Assembly: GCA_013398955.1 (NCBI GenBank)
Contig: VWPU01014918.1
Location: 124,001 to 188,000, forward strand
DNA: 64,000 nucleotides
DNA from: Callaeas wilsoni
Lineage: Eukaryota; Chordata; Aves; Passeriformes; Callaeidae
Direction of reading: 5' to 3'
The notes beneath the pieces were generated by a model. The model was not told the DNA's origin and did not search any database. It saw nothing but the letters and a program-made list of their open reading frames with translations. This document shows, in pieces, positions 35,726 to 41,900 of this stretch; position 1 is the stretch's first letter, and each line of letters begins with the position of its first letter. A program made the translations under genes and the position numbers.

Positions 35726-36225
35726 TAAAACTTCTTTAATGTGAGAGCAACCACGCGCTGGAACAGGTTTCCCAGACAGGCTGTGGAGCCTCTCTCACTG
35801 GAGCTATTCCAGAACGGTCTGGATGTAATGCCATACACCATGCTCTGGGATGACGCTGCCTGAGCAGGGAGGCTGCACCAGAGGACCCACTGTTGTCCCC
35901 ACCGACTCCGTGATCCTGTCATCTGTGCCCAGGCTTCTTTCTCTCTCCCCCCGGGTCCTGACAGACCCCGGCAGCGCAGCCTCCCTTCCTCTCCCTGTCT
36001 GACCGCCCCATTCATGGAGCCGCCGCGGGGTGAGCACAGCGCGGAACACCGCGCACCCCACCCGGGCTCAGGAGCGTGTGGGGGCTGTGCTGGCCGCCCC
36101 CACCTCACTTCCAGCGCGGCCTCCGCGGCGCGGACGGGTCCCTCCGAGACGGGTCCCTCCGAGGCGGGTCCCTCCGAGGCGGGTCCCTCCGAGGCGGGTC
36201 CCTCCGAGGCGGACCCCGCCGCCAT
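167..36225 (-). CDS. CFAP43: CFAP43 (cilia and flagella associated protein 43, WDR96), 30 coding exons, 3' end outside window
   Basis: CFAP43 is an axonemal WD-repeat and coiled-coil protein. In ciliates and algae it pairs with CFAP44 in the tether complex of the inner-arm dynein I1/f motor head; in mammals its loss causes malformed sperm flagella and hydrocephalus (family knowledge). Thirty exons were traced on the minus strand from splice sites, phase and similarity to the mammalian protein. They join to 3915 nt (1305 codons) with no stop or frame break. Residues about 40-735 form the beta-propeller half ([22 protein letters not shown]). Residues about 790-1305 are charged, helical coiled coil ([29 protein letters not shown]). 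All introns are GT-AG. The start at 36225 gives MAAGSASEG, matching the short N-terminus before WVQGF in homologues plus a repeat expansion. The mammalian protein is about 1665 aa, so the last exons lie left of base 1. Confidence 0.96.
1692..1799 (-). CDS. CFAP43: CFAP43 exon 29 (aa 1241-1276)
   Basis: Acceptor TTCACAG|GAAGAA, donor GAAAAA|GTAAGT. Encodes [19 protein letters not shown], matching the mammalian EELKINNIIFSLLLDEELS. Confidence 0.95.
1883..2002 (-). CDS. CFAP43: CFAP43 exon 28 (aa 1201-1240)
   Basis: Acceptor CCCCAG|TTTCTG, donor TACCAG|GTATTG. Encodes [18 protein letters not shown] and KSEMVIYQ. The following intron is only 83 bp, the shortest in the gene. Confidence 0.94.
2551..2676 (-). 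CDS. CFAP43: CFAP43 exon 27 (aa 1159-1200)
   Basis: Acceptor TTCCAG|GATATT, donor AGACAG|GTAAAT. Encodes [19 protein letters not shown] and [18 protein letters not shown]. Confidence 0.96.
3533..3610 (-). CDS. CFAP43: CFAP43 exon 26 (aa 1133-1158)
   Basis: Acceptor TCCCAG|GACGAT, donor AAAACG|GTGAGA. Encodes [17 protein letters not shown], nearly identical to the mammalian segment. Confidence 0.97.
4358..4447 (-). CDS. CFAP43: CFAP43 exon 25 (aa 1103-1132)
   Basis: Acceptor CTTCAG|ATTAAA, donor GCTACG|GTAATT. Encodes [20 protein letters not shown] then [10 protein letters not shown]. An ERVL-like LTR begins 83 bp upstream of the acceptor. Confidence 0.92.
4531..4917 (+). mobile_element. solo LTR of an avian ERVL-type endogenous retrovirus
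   Basis: The element opens TGGTCCTGGTTTTGGCTGGG and ends GGGGTTAAACCATGACA. These match, from memory, the ends of a common avian ERVL LTR family. TG...CA termini are flanked by an ATGG direct repeat (4527-4530 and 4918-4921). The AT-rich centre appears shortened compared with full copies. No internal viral genes are present, so this is a recombined solo LTR. It lies antisense in CFAP43 intron 24. Confidence 0.75.
5616..5822 (-). CDS. CFAP43: CFAP43 exon 24 (aa 1034-1102)
   Basis: Acceptor TTCCAG|GATGTC, weak donor TCAGAG|GTGTCT. Encodes [19 protein letters not shown] and [12 protein letters not shown]. It is exactly 207 nt, the same length as exon 23. Confidence 0.95.
6760..6966 (-). CDS. 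CFAP43: CFAP43 exon 23 (aa 965-1033)
   Basis: Acceptor ATGCAG|GCTCAG, weak donor TTGAAG|GTGATA. Encodes an acidic stretch ([11 protein letters not shown]), then [16 protein letters not shown] and [14 protein letters not shown]. Mammals carry a poly-Glu run at the same place. Confidence 0.94.
7105..7440 (+). mobile_element. CR1 LINE 3' fragment
   Basis: The stretch shows eroded CR1 3'-end landmarks in order: GAGGACAGACTGAGAGAACT, GTAGCCCAGAGAGGTTATGG, TTGGACTAGATAACTTCCAA and a terminal ATTCTGTGATTAT. It lies in CFAP43 intron 22. No reverse transcriptase frame is present. Confidence 0.85.
7602..7718 (-). CDS. CFAP43: CFAP43 exon 22 (aa 926-964)
   Basis: Acceptor GAGCAG|TGCTTC, donor CTCAAG|GTACAG. 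Encodes [20 protein letters not shown], matching the mammalian CFHIPYVVDNFPMKERTEEE. Confidence 0.95.
8390..8494 (-). CDS. CFAP43: CFAP43 exon 21 (aa 891-925)
   Basis: Acceptor TGAAAG|GTGAGG, donor GTTAAG|GTAACC. Encodes [16 protein letters not shown] and [14 protein letters not shown], matching the mammalian ECWNSMAVKGRALK. Confidence 0.95.
8932..9057 (-). CDS. CFAP43: CFAP43 exon 20 (aa 849-890)
   Basis: Acceptor AAACAG|ATTCAG, donor GCCAGG|GTATGG. Encodes [20 protein letters not shown] and AEAEQDVAR; helical and highly charged. Confidence 0.94.
9517..9594 (-). CDS. CFAP43: CFAP43 exon 19 (aa 823-848)
   Basis: Acceptor TGTCAG|GTTATG, donor GAAACT|GTGAGT. Encodes [16 protein letters not shown] and GIKKLRE, the start of the coiled coil. 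Confidence 0.92.
10343..10441 (-). CDS. CFAP43: CFAP43 exon 18 (aa 790-822)
   Basis: Acceptor TTTCAG|GAGGCA, donor CAGAAG|GTACTT. Encodes [20 protein letters not shown], aligning with the mammalian VIDHKMIPWIQQK. Confidence 0.88.
10535..10560 (+). repeat. (CAC)n microsatellite
   Basis: Nearly nine perfect CAC units in CFAP43 intron 17, about 95 bp upstream of exon 18 on the gene strand. Confidence 0.95.
10652..10677. repeat. perfect inverted repeat, 12-bp arms, 2-bp spacer
   Basis: GATTAGTCCAGT and ACTGGACTAATC flank TG. A near-perfect 26-bp palindrome in CFAP43 intron 17, about 90 bp from the CAC microsatellite. Confidence 0.95.
11039..11204 (-). CDS. CFAP43: CFAP43 exon 17, diverged linker (aa 734-789)
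   Basis: Acceptor TACCAG|GGAGAT, weak donor CTTAAG|GTGTTT. Encodes [19 protein letters not shown] and AEWKFDPES. It links the propellers to the coiled coil and shows little similarity to mammals; it is placed by phase and open frame. Confidence 0.85.
11903..12033 (-). CDS. CFAP43: CFAP43 exon 16 (aa 691-734)
   Basis: Acceptor CTCTAG|GATATA, donor TGGAA|GTATGT. Encodes [20 protein letters not shown] and ALVCLKWK, the last blade of the propeller half. Confidence 0.95.
12507..12659 (-). CDS. CFAP43: CFAP43 exon 15 (aa 640-690)
   Basis: Acceptor TGGCAG|AACAAG, donor ACCCTG|GTAGGT. Encodes [19 protein letters not shown] and [10 protein letters not shown], a WD-type blade. Confidence 0.94.
13361..13530 (-). 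CDS. CFAP43: CFAP43 exon 14 (aa 583-639)
   Basis: Acceptor CTTTTAG|ATAATG, donor GAAGAG|GTAATT. Encodes [20 protein letters not shown] and APFICKYQ. Confidence 0.93.
14314..14454 (-). CDS. CFAP43: CFAP43 exon 13 (aa 536-583)
   Basis: Acceptor CTGCAG|TACTGG, donor CAACAG|GTAAGA. Encodes [17 protein letters not shown] and [12 protein letters not shown], matching the mammalian DVVEVLVL and RLEYFTLP. Confidence 0.92.
15452..15555 (-). CDS. CFAP43: CFAP43 exon 12 (aa 501-536)
   Basis: Acceptor TACCTAG|TTATGA, donor ATATAG|GTAATT. Encodes [18 protein letters not shown] followed by [11 protein letters not shown], a family hallmark. Confidence 0.96.
16585..16733 (-). CDS. CFAP43: CFAP43 exon 11 (aa 452-501)
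   Basis: Acceptor CAACTAG|GCAACT, donor TTGCA|GTAAGT. Encodes [20 protein letters not shown] and [10 protein letters not shown]. Confidence 0.95.
17545..17625 (-). CDS. CFAP43: CFAP43 exon 10 (aa 425-451)
   Basis: Acceptor TCAACAG|TCTGTA, donor ATTGAG|GTACAT. Encodes [16 protein letters not shown], matching SGEICVWWLED in mammals. Confidence 0.93.
18723..18839 (-). CDS. CFAP43: CFAP43 exon 9 (aa 386-424)
   Basis: Acceptor TTGTCAG|GGGACA, donor TGTGTG|GTAAGA. Encodes GTVYSYKP and [12 protein letters not shown], matching the mammalian IDFITPGTQYF. Confidence 0.92.
19602..19733 (-). CDS. CFAP43: CFAP43 exon 8 (aa 342-385)
   Basis: Acceptor TGCACAG|GAGGGC, donor GACCAG|GTACAG. Encodes [11 protein letters not shown] and [15 protein letters not shown], equivalent to the mammalian MTFSPNYTVLLIQTD stretch. 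Confidence 0.94.
20439..20518 (-). CDS. CFAP43: CFAP43 exon 7 (aa 315-341)
   Basis: Acceptor CTTTCAG|GTGGCA, donor GGACAT|GTAAGG. Encodes [16 protein letters not shown] and GLYAAGH. Similarity is modest; phase with both neighbours supports it. Confidence 0.88.
20622..21115 (-). mobile_element. CR1 LINE 3' fragment, reverse orientation
   Basis: Read on the plus strand it starts ATCATAGAGTCATTTAGGTT, then GGAAGGGATCCTAGAAGTCC, later CTCCAGGCTGAACAACCACA and finally GTGGAGCCCAAAAC. This is the reverse complement of the CR1 3' region in correct order. It sits in CFAP43 intron 6 and is strongly diverged. Confidence 0.85.
23098..23116. repeat. AT-rich inverted repeat, 9-bp arms, 1-nt centre
   Basis: CTATTAGTA and TACTAATAG around a single C. 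Overlapping partial copies of the same motif (ACTAATAGTA, CTAATAGTAG) stand within 40 bp. Located in CFAP43 intron 6 beside the T-rich tract. Confidence 0.9.
23224..23307 (+). repeat. T-rich low-complexity tract
   Basis: Runs of 7-14 T broken by single G or C, ending in a (GTT)n stretch. It lies in CFAP43 intron 6 and reads as A-rich on the gene strand. No element body is recognisable next to it. Confidence 0.95.
23526..23676 (-). CDS. CFAP43: CFAP43 exon 6 (aa 265-315)
   Basis: Acceptor CTGAAG|CCTAGA, donor CCTG|GTAAGA. Encodes [20 protein letters not shown], a conserved propeller segment. Confidence 0.95.
25280..25327 (+). repeat. (TAA)n microsatellite
   Basis: About fifteen ATA/TAA units with one C interruption, in CFAP43 intron 5. 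Confidence 0.95.
25480..25675 (+). mobile_element. CR1 LINE fragment, left part, interrupted by an LTR
   Basis: Contains CTGGTGCTGCCTCACCTTGA, GGTCTAGAGGGGGAGC and CTGTTCAGCCTTGAGAAGAA in CR1 order. It stops exactly where the solo LTR begins, and the CR1 sequence resumes at 26484. Confidence 0.88.
25676..26483 (+). mobile_element. solo LTR (808 bp) inserted into a CR1 element
   Basis: The element has TG...CA ends (TGTTATAGATAT to TTTTTCACA). It is flanked by GGAC direct repeats at 25672-25675 and 26484-26487, and the interrupted CR1 reads continuously once it is removed. A TATA-like ATAAATA (26323-26329), a GC-rich stretch and an ATTAAA signal (26436-26441) stand in U3-R-U5 order, giving plus orientation. 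There is no internal coding region. The duplicated context can also be read as GGACTG, so a 6-bp duplication is possible. The family is not assigned with confidence; a passerine class I or ERVK-like LTR is plausible. Confidence 0.82.
26484..26828 (+). mobile_element. CR1 LINE 3' end, right part
   Basis: Continues the CR1 from 25675: GACTGAGGGGTGACCTCACT, then GTTGGACTCGATGATCCTTG, CCCTTCCAACCCAGC and the terminal ATTCTGTGACTCTGTG. Less eroded than the other CR1 copies in the window. Confidence 0.9.
27299..27330. repeat. perfect inverted repeat, 12-bp arms, 8-bp loop
   Basis: CTAAACTGTGAG and CTCACAGTTTAG are exact reverse complements around TGTAGAAC. It lies in CFAP43 intron 5, about 470 bp beyond the CR1 end. 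Confidence 0.95.
28997..29147 (-). CDS. CFAP43: CFAP43 exon 5 (aa 214-264)
   Basis: Acceptor TTTCACAG|CCCTGT, donor TTTGTG|GTAATT. Encodes PVELPNDHG and [18 protein letters not shown], matching the mammalian LPLSAIAGL-EAETF stretch. Confidence 0.94.
30085..30252 (-). CDS. CFAP43: CFAP43 exon 4 (aa 158-214)
   Basis: Acceptor ATGAAG|GAACTGG, donor GACA|GTGAGT. Encodes [24 protein letters not shown] and VTIWHIERS, a WD-type blade. Confidence 0.95.
30253..33013 (-). other. CFAP43 intron 3 (2.76 kb)
   Basis: AT-rich. Exon 3 and exon 4 join in phase, so no coding exon is missing here. No repeat family was recognised. Confidence 0.75.
33014..33099 (-). CDS. CFAP43: CFAP43 exon 3 (aa 130-158)
   Basis: Acceptor GCTCAG|CTGGAC, donor GTATG|GTAAGA. 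Encodes [21 protein letters not shown] second AG eight bases further upstream (TTTCAG|GTAATG) would not keep the phase left by exon 2, which fixes the start. Confidence 0.93.
33902..34166 (-). CDS. CFAP43: CFAP43 exon 2 (aa 41-129)
   Basis: Acceptor TTTTCAG|TTGGGTT, donor GATGTG|GTAACC. Encodes [22 protein letters not shown] and [14 protein letters not shown], the first propeller blades and the best conserved N-terminal part of the family. Confidence 0.95.
35627..35726 (+). repeat. compound (TA)n (CA)n (GATA)n microsatellite
   Basis: TATATA, then ACACACAC, then roughly thirteen GATA units with two GACA variants, directly adjoining a CR1 fragment in CFAP43 intron 1. Confidence 0.95.
35727..35935 (+). 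mobile_element. CR1 LINE 3' fragment
   Basis: Shows CGCGCTGGAACAGGTTTCCC, AGACAGGCTGTGGAGCCTCT and AGCTATTCCAGAACGGTCTG, the usual CR1 3' sequence, directly after a GATA microsatellite. It lies in CFAP43 intron 1, just inside the CpG-rich first exon region. Confidence 0.82.
36104..36225 (-). CDS. CFAP43: CFAP43 exon 1 (aa 1-41)
   Basis: The start codon is at 36223-36225. The exon encodes [10 protein letters not shown], five SEGPA/V repeats, then AALEV. The donor AG|GTGGGG leaves two bases (AG) that join T of exon 2 to give Ser before WVQGF. A donor six bases upstream (GAA|GTGAGG) is stronger by sequence but breaks the frame. The gene's CpG-rich promoter overlaps this exon. Confidence 0.8.
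36134..36208 (+). repeat. 15-bp coding minisatellite, five copies, in CFAP43 exon 1
   Basis: The unit (A/G)CGGGTCCCTCCGAG is repeated five times head to tail without indels. Being 15 bp long, it stays in frame and encodes Ser-Glu-Gly-Pro-Ala/Val on the CFAP43 strand. The two rightmost-encoded copies differ at one base, giving Val instead of Ala. Confidence 0.95.
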
Positions 36226-36440
36226 CGCTCCTGCCACCGGCGCCACCGAGGGACCCCCGCGCCCTGGCAACAGCAACGGCGGCCACCACTGGCCGGGCTC
36301 GGAGCACGCAGCTGATTGGCCCGTGCCCCTGCGCCAGCCAATCAATGAGCGCGGGCGGGTATTTAAAGGGGGGGGGCGCCCCCTCCTTCCCCCTCACGTG
36401 GAGAGTGCGTGAGTGCTATCGTAGGCGCGCCTATTGTTGA

Positions 36441-36477
36441 TAAATTGTTAATAAATTGTTAATAAATTGTTAATAAG
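36441..36477 (+). repeat. 11-bp tandem repeat, three copies
   Basis: TAAATTGTTAA three times in succession followed by TAAG. An AT-rich island directly beside the GC-rich CFAP43 promoter. Confidence 0.92.
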
Positions 36478-36724
36478 ATGGGGTGGTTCTGTTCCTGAGC
36501 CGCTGATATCTGTGGCCCTTTAACCTGGGTAATCATTGCTGCCGAGTCTAGGAAGCACGTGCTGAATCAAATGTAGGAGTGCATCGGCCCTGAGGGAGAG
36601 ACTGTGGGTTCCGTCTCTTAGTCACTCCGTGTTCCCCTGCAATGGATCCAGTGCCATCTGCCCATCTCTTTGCAGGACACCTGTACCTATTCTCCCGTTG
36701 CCTCTTGCTCTTTCTGGAGTAACC

Positions 36725-36835
36725 ATCCCTAAAGGTGTTCAGGAAGGGTCTGGATCTGGTTCTGAGTGATGTGGTTTAGGGGCAACAGTAGGACTTGAAT
36801 GTCTCTTCCAACCTTGATGATTCTGTAATTCTGTA
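36725..36835 (+). mobile_element. short CR1 LINE 3' tail
   Basis: GTGTTCAGGAAGGGTCTGG, CTCTTCCAACCTTGATG and the terminal ATTCTGTAATTCTGT mark the last 110 bp of a CR1. It is in the intergenic interval between CFAP43 and GSTO1. Confidence 0.8.
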
Positions 36836-38878
36836 AGGTACAAAAGTTTGTCTTGGACTGTGTGTGATAAAGCTCCTGAAGCTTCAGAGTAAGCTAAGGA
36901 GATGTTTTCCCCAGGAAAGAAGAGAAAGTACAGCTGCAGCCTTTCCCTGTGTACTTGAGGCTTTTAGCCTGGTAACACAGTAAGAACCTCCAAATATTTA
37001 AAAAATGGGTTTCCTTTCCTAAGCGAGGACTATTTATAGTGTGTTGGTTGTGTTAGCTTGCTGTTACTTCCCTGTACAGTGGCAGTGTGCAGTTTTGCAG
37101 TTCTGGTGTGCACTCACAGTGCTAGAGAGCAATGATGGAGAGTGGCATTCCTGTATTCCCGTTCAGAGGCATCAGGACAAGCCCATTCCTTAGCTCTTGT
37201 CTCCACAGGCGCTCTGCGTGTCAGGCAACACCAGGAGAGAATGAGGAAGTGGGTTTATTTTCTTTGCTACTTCTGAGGGCCTATTGCAGCATGTGGGTCT
37301 TGTGATGCTGGTTTGAGTTCCTACATGCCTGTCTCCAGGCTGTGAGATAGAGACTGCCTGTGTGTTTCATAATTGCCATGAGAAATTGCAAATTAATCTT
37401 CTCTATTTTTATCGCCCAAAGCTTTGCTGAATCTTTCGTAAGGATAGGTACTTAGAGGAATGATGACTATGTCCTCTAACACAGTTGTTTGCTTTTTTTA
37501 TTGTAGGAGAAATAATTTTGCTGGCAAAGAACACTTTATGTGCCGTTTCTATTTGCCTAGGGCACGGCAGGCTTGTGCACCAAATTACCACTCCCTTTCT
37601 GTGCTGAGCTGATTAATATATACATAATCAAGCAGCAGTGACTCAACAAAAATCATGTTCCTCCATTGCAATGGATAATGGTGTTAAGGTCACGGTTAAG
37701 TTACTAGCGACTATCTTGGGGTTTATCTGCAGGTGAGATCACCACAGAAAATACTGGTCTTTGTGATGTGGTGTCTGAGGCCCAACTCCAGTGAAAAAAC
37801 CAAACCAAAAGTAATCAACAGGTAGAACTTGCCCCCTGTGCAAGCACAGATCCACTGATGAGACTGGAGAACACTCTGTTAGCCTTGAGGGTTTGACAGA
37901 GGAGTGTGCATTGCCAGGAAGGCCAGGATTTTCCCTCTCTTTGGCAAGAGCTGTGCCAAGCCCACTGGTCCCTAAAAATGTGCTGTTTCATATTAATGTA
38001 CAGCTCCAACCTGAAGATTGGTGTGTGGAGCCACAGGAAGGGAATCACTTTACCTCTGTGGTCCGAGATCAACTTGGACACCGTGTGAATGTGTGAAACT
38101 CATTAAGAGGAAAGCACCTCCATTTCCATTATTATACTCCAAGGAAAGCTGGTACAAGGAAGGCCCTGGTGCCCAAATCTCAAGTGAAGGGAGAGCAAAG
38201 GGATGGAGAAGACTTCAGTCTGTACTTTGGTTCTTTCTTTTGCTCTATGCACACATTGTTGCATCCACAAAGATCCCTGCAAAAGCAAGCATGAATCCCT
38301 CTGTAACTGTACAGTAGTAATTAAGCTAGATTTAATTTTGCTGTGCCTTCTTGTCTGTTGGGTTGTTATCGCCTCTTGGGGTTTTTATCGTGAAGCAGAA
38401 CAGCTGCAGGAGAGAGAAACCCTTCTTGTTACGCTCAAGGTGGAGTTGGATCGAGTTTTGGAGGGTGGTAGGTGATGCAGGCGGTGGCACTGAGGGGAAC
38501 CTAGTGCCTCAACAGCTGCTGGAGGCACTGCTTATAAATACACCTGGCACGTGGGATGGGTGTCCTATTTCCACGGGAGTGCCAGAGGTGGTTGTGCTGT
38601 TATTTGTAAATAAAGAGAGAGGGAGACCATCGAGAGCAGCTGAACAGTGCCTGTCCTAGCTGGCTGGGGAGGGCTGCCGGCTCAGGGAGAGACCACCGGG
38701 CAAGCTCTCCGGGACAGCAGCGGCAGCAGGGCGGGCCGGGGCCGAGGGGAGGGAGGGGAGGGAGGCAGGGAGAGAGGCGGGGCCGGACAGCCGTGCCCCC
38801 GGCGGGCGGGGCCGGCGGCGCTAGGGCAGCGCGGTGCGGAGGGACAGTCGCAGATCGCTGCCCCAGCGCCGTGCCGGA

Positions 38879-38912
38879 ATGTCGGGCGATCACTCTCGCA
38901 GCTTGGGCAAGG
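38879..38912 (+). CDS. GSTO1: GSTO1 exon 1 (aa 1-12)
   Basis: Starts ATGTCGGGCGAT with G at -3 and encodes [11 protein letters not shown]. Donor AAGG|GTAAGC, phase 1. Followed by an 87-bp intron. Confidence 0.95.
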
Positions 38913-41900
38913 GTAAGCGCCGCGGGGCTGGCACAGCCGGGGCTGGCGGGTGAGTGCCGGCGGTGACAGCCCCTCTCCTGTCCTCTCCTCTCCCCGCAGG
39001 GAGCGCGGCGCCGGGGCCCGTGCCCGCCGGGCTGATCCGGCTCTACAGCATGCGCTTCTGCCCCTACGCGCAGCGGACGCGCCTGGTTCTGCGCGCAAAG
39101 GGCATCAGGTGAGCTCTGCGCGGCCCCGCCGCACCTCCCCGCACCCCAGGGCCCGCACGGAGCAAGCGCTGGGCCAAGCTGCCTTTCTTTCCTGAATTAA
39201 ACATTCCTGACCTAACTGATTGAGGAGAGGCTTCTGTGAGTGACTTTGCTCTAAAGCTTGAGTGAGTAGGCTGTGTATGAAATCAGCTGCATAAATGCCC
39301 AAAGTAAAAACCCCAAGGTGATTTTCTTTTATAATTCTTGCCTGTGATAGCTTGTTCTGAGTGAGTAGAGACATAGCATACACTTTTCTTTGTTTTTGAT
39401 GTGAGTGGCCGTGAAAATTCTGGAAGCTACGAATATTCAGTGTTTCTGTTGTATTACTGCCCAGCAAAACACAATAGTCAGTGAATGACCTTTTTAAAAG
39501 AGAAAATGTACCATGTTCCTATAACATTGTCTTGTTCTTATTCTGTAGTAAGTTAATGAAATTCAGTGCTTCTGTTTGTTTCTTTTTCAAGATAGCCATG
39601 TCATTTCAGCATTCTTGAATGGGGTCTAAAGTCTCCATCGGTTTACAAATTAAAAGTAATTGGTTTTTTTGATTTTTTTCCGAGTCTACCAAGTCCAAAG
39701 CCTGCCAGCGGTTTGTTAGCCAACACAGGGCTGGGAGGTAACGTTGGAATAGGGAATGCTAACAGGTCTCCTGATAGTAAGTTGAGAGTTGGCTTAGTTT
39801 TTGGGTTTTTCTCATGGTTTGTTTTTTTTTTTAATATTAGATGAAATAAAACTCCTGGTCAGTTTAATTCTATCTTTATTTAGTGTCTTTGGACTGATTT
39901 TTGAGGTTTGTTGTAGCATAGTGATTTTGGAGGGGTTTTATGGCTAACTAGATATAATAGTTGCCTCCTGGTAACTTCTCAGTTGTTTTGAAGGTTCAGC
40001 TGTGTTTAGCAGACCTTTGGGCTTAGTAGGAATTTTTTGGGGTCACACATATAACACAGCAAATAACTTACGGTTTATTTATATAGACATATTTCCCATG
40101 TCTTTTTTTTATCAAGATCTGTTTGCCTTTACCCTAAGCACCTGTTCTGTGTGAGGCCATAGTTTGGGAAGATAAGTAGATAGGATGCTGCTTAGGTGAT
40201 TTGCTCCTGATTTGCTCTTTGGTGTAAGGGCAGGTTAAGGTTCACGTGCATTTCTTAATTGGGATGTAGCTCGTTTGCAATCAAGTGCTTCTTTCTTAGA
40301 CTGCCCCTGAACTCAAATGTGGTAAGTGTGCTGAATTCTGATCTTTGTTTTTAGCTTGATAGTTGGATGCTTGTTAAACTAATAAAAGACATGCATACAG
40401 TCTGCAAACAACTCATTGTAACTCAGTGCATGCTTTCTCCAGCAAAGTGTGGCAGTAGTTCTGTGTCAAAGGATTAGTCCTGCAAACAACTTCAAAGAAA
40501 ACAGGGGAGTACAGGGGCTTGAGGGTTAAGCCTCTCAAGTACTGAACTGTTGAGGTGACTGCATTTGACCATGGGATGGGGTGCACTGGAGCAGAACTGA
40601 GCCCGCCTGCGTCTTGTTCTTTTGCTCCTTTAGCCATGAAGTAATCAACATCAATCTGAAGAGCAAACCTGACTGGTTCTTTGAGAAGAACCCGTTTGGG
40701 CTGGTTCCTGTTCTGGAGACCAGCAAGGGCCAGCTGATCTGTGAGTCCACAATCACCTGTGAGTATCTGGATGAAGCATTTCCAGGGAAGAAGCTGATGC
40801 CTTCAGACCCGTATGAGCGAGCGTGTCAGAGGATGCTCTTGGAAGAGTTCTCAAAGGTACTGTGTGATCAGAGTGAGACTGTGTTTCTGACTTTAGCATT
40901 GCACCAAAAACTGCAGTGCTGCTGCTGATGTTGCTTTCATCCTTTAAGGCAGGTCTTGTGTCTGGGACAAGCATTTAAATAAGCAGAGGGGGTATTTGGG
41001 GCCTTTTGCTGTGAGCACATACAAACCACTGTGTCTCTGAATTGCTCCCAGAATTATGTGCAAGGATGGATGCAGGAAGGCATCCAAGCTAGTGAAAGTT
41101 TATATGACTGAGGTAAGGTTTTTAGCATCCTACAGTAGAGCAAAAGTTAGTAGACCAAACTAGCTGAATATGTGAGACTTGGGAAGTGACAGTTGCTCTA
41201 TTTTATTCTGTTCCTTTCTGTAGGAAGTACTGTGTGAGTACAGGATTAGGGGAGTGCCTGACAGAGAGACCCTAAAACCGTGGAGAAGAGATGGCACGTG
41301 GCTGTAAACATGGGACATGTATAGGGAGGCTGGTTTTGGCTCTCATTTGGGCTTGGAGCTGGTTGACTGGAATTAACCTCTCTGTACTAGCATGTGATTT
41401 GAGGAGTCTAGGAAGTGAAAGAAGTCACTTGGATATGAGACAGGAGAGAAAGCAACAGAAGATGCAAAGGGATGTGGACAAAGAAGGGGAATAGAAGGGA
41501 GAATATATTTGCAACAGGCCTTTGTAAATAGACTGAATGGAAAGAGGGAAGTATGTTGTAAGAAAGAAAATGTACAGATGGAAAACACCCTTCTTTTCAC
41601 TGTTCTCTTATTACAAGACTAAAATTCATTACTATTTGTATTCATTCTTCCTCTAGGCTTTTGCTTGCCTTTTATGGCATATAGAAGATTTTTAATGGAG
41701 TTTATGTAACTCTTTAAAGTCAAATCTCTTAAGATTTAGCTTGCATTTAACGTCTTAACATCTAAGTTAACATTTAAAGTTTTGAGTGACTCGCTTGTAT
41801 TCTTGTAATAGGTGCATTAAAAACTTTATACTTTCCTTTGTATAGATACCACCCTTGTTTCCCAAGCATATTGCCATGGTCAAAGATGGACAGGACACCA

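Larger units (their letters stand above)
34167..36103 (-). other. CFAP43 intron 1 (1.9 kb)
   Basis: Contains the compound GATA microsatellite, a CR1 fragment and two X-box-like motifs around 35315-35401. Its 5' end is part of the CpG-rich promoter block. Confidence 0.75.
35990..36430. promoter_or_regulatory. CpG-rich promoter region of CFAP43
   Basis: A GC- and CpG-dense block in an otherwise AT-rich region, covering exon 1 and about 200 bp upstream. For CFAP43 (minus strand) it holds a CCAAT box at 36315-36319 and an RFX-like half site CCTGGCAAC at 36263-36271, about 40 bp before the start codon. On the plus strand a CCAAT (36338-36342) is followed 18 bp later by a TATA-like TATTTAAA (36360-36367) and an E-box CACGTG (36395-36400). 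The transcription start is not determined. Confidence 0.65.
36226..38878. other. intergenic region between head-to-head CFAP43 and GSTO1
   Basis: About 2.65 kb. It holds the two CpG-rich promoters at its ends, an 11-bp tandem repeat and a CR1 tail. Nothing coding was recognised in 36840-38640. Confidence 0.8.
38640..39140. promoter_or_regulatory. CpG island and promoter of GSTO1
   Basis: CpG-dense sequence spanning exons 1-2 with several GC boxes (GGGGCCGG, GGCGGGCGGGG) in the 150 bp before the start codon. No TATA box is placed suitably. This fits a broadly expressed housekeeping-type promoter. Confidence 0.75.

Noticed and set aside
36104..36120. Alternative exon 1 donor GAA|GTGAGG
   Set aside because: A better consensus match, but it gives the wrong phase for exon 2, whereas AG|GTGGGG keeps WVQGF in frame.
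36014..36440. Overlapping plus-strand frames of 132-136 aa over the CFAP43 first exon
   Set aside because: They arise from the GC-rich minisatellite, which is open in several frames. Only the minus frame joins the conserved exon 2.
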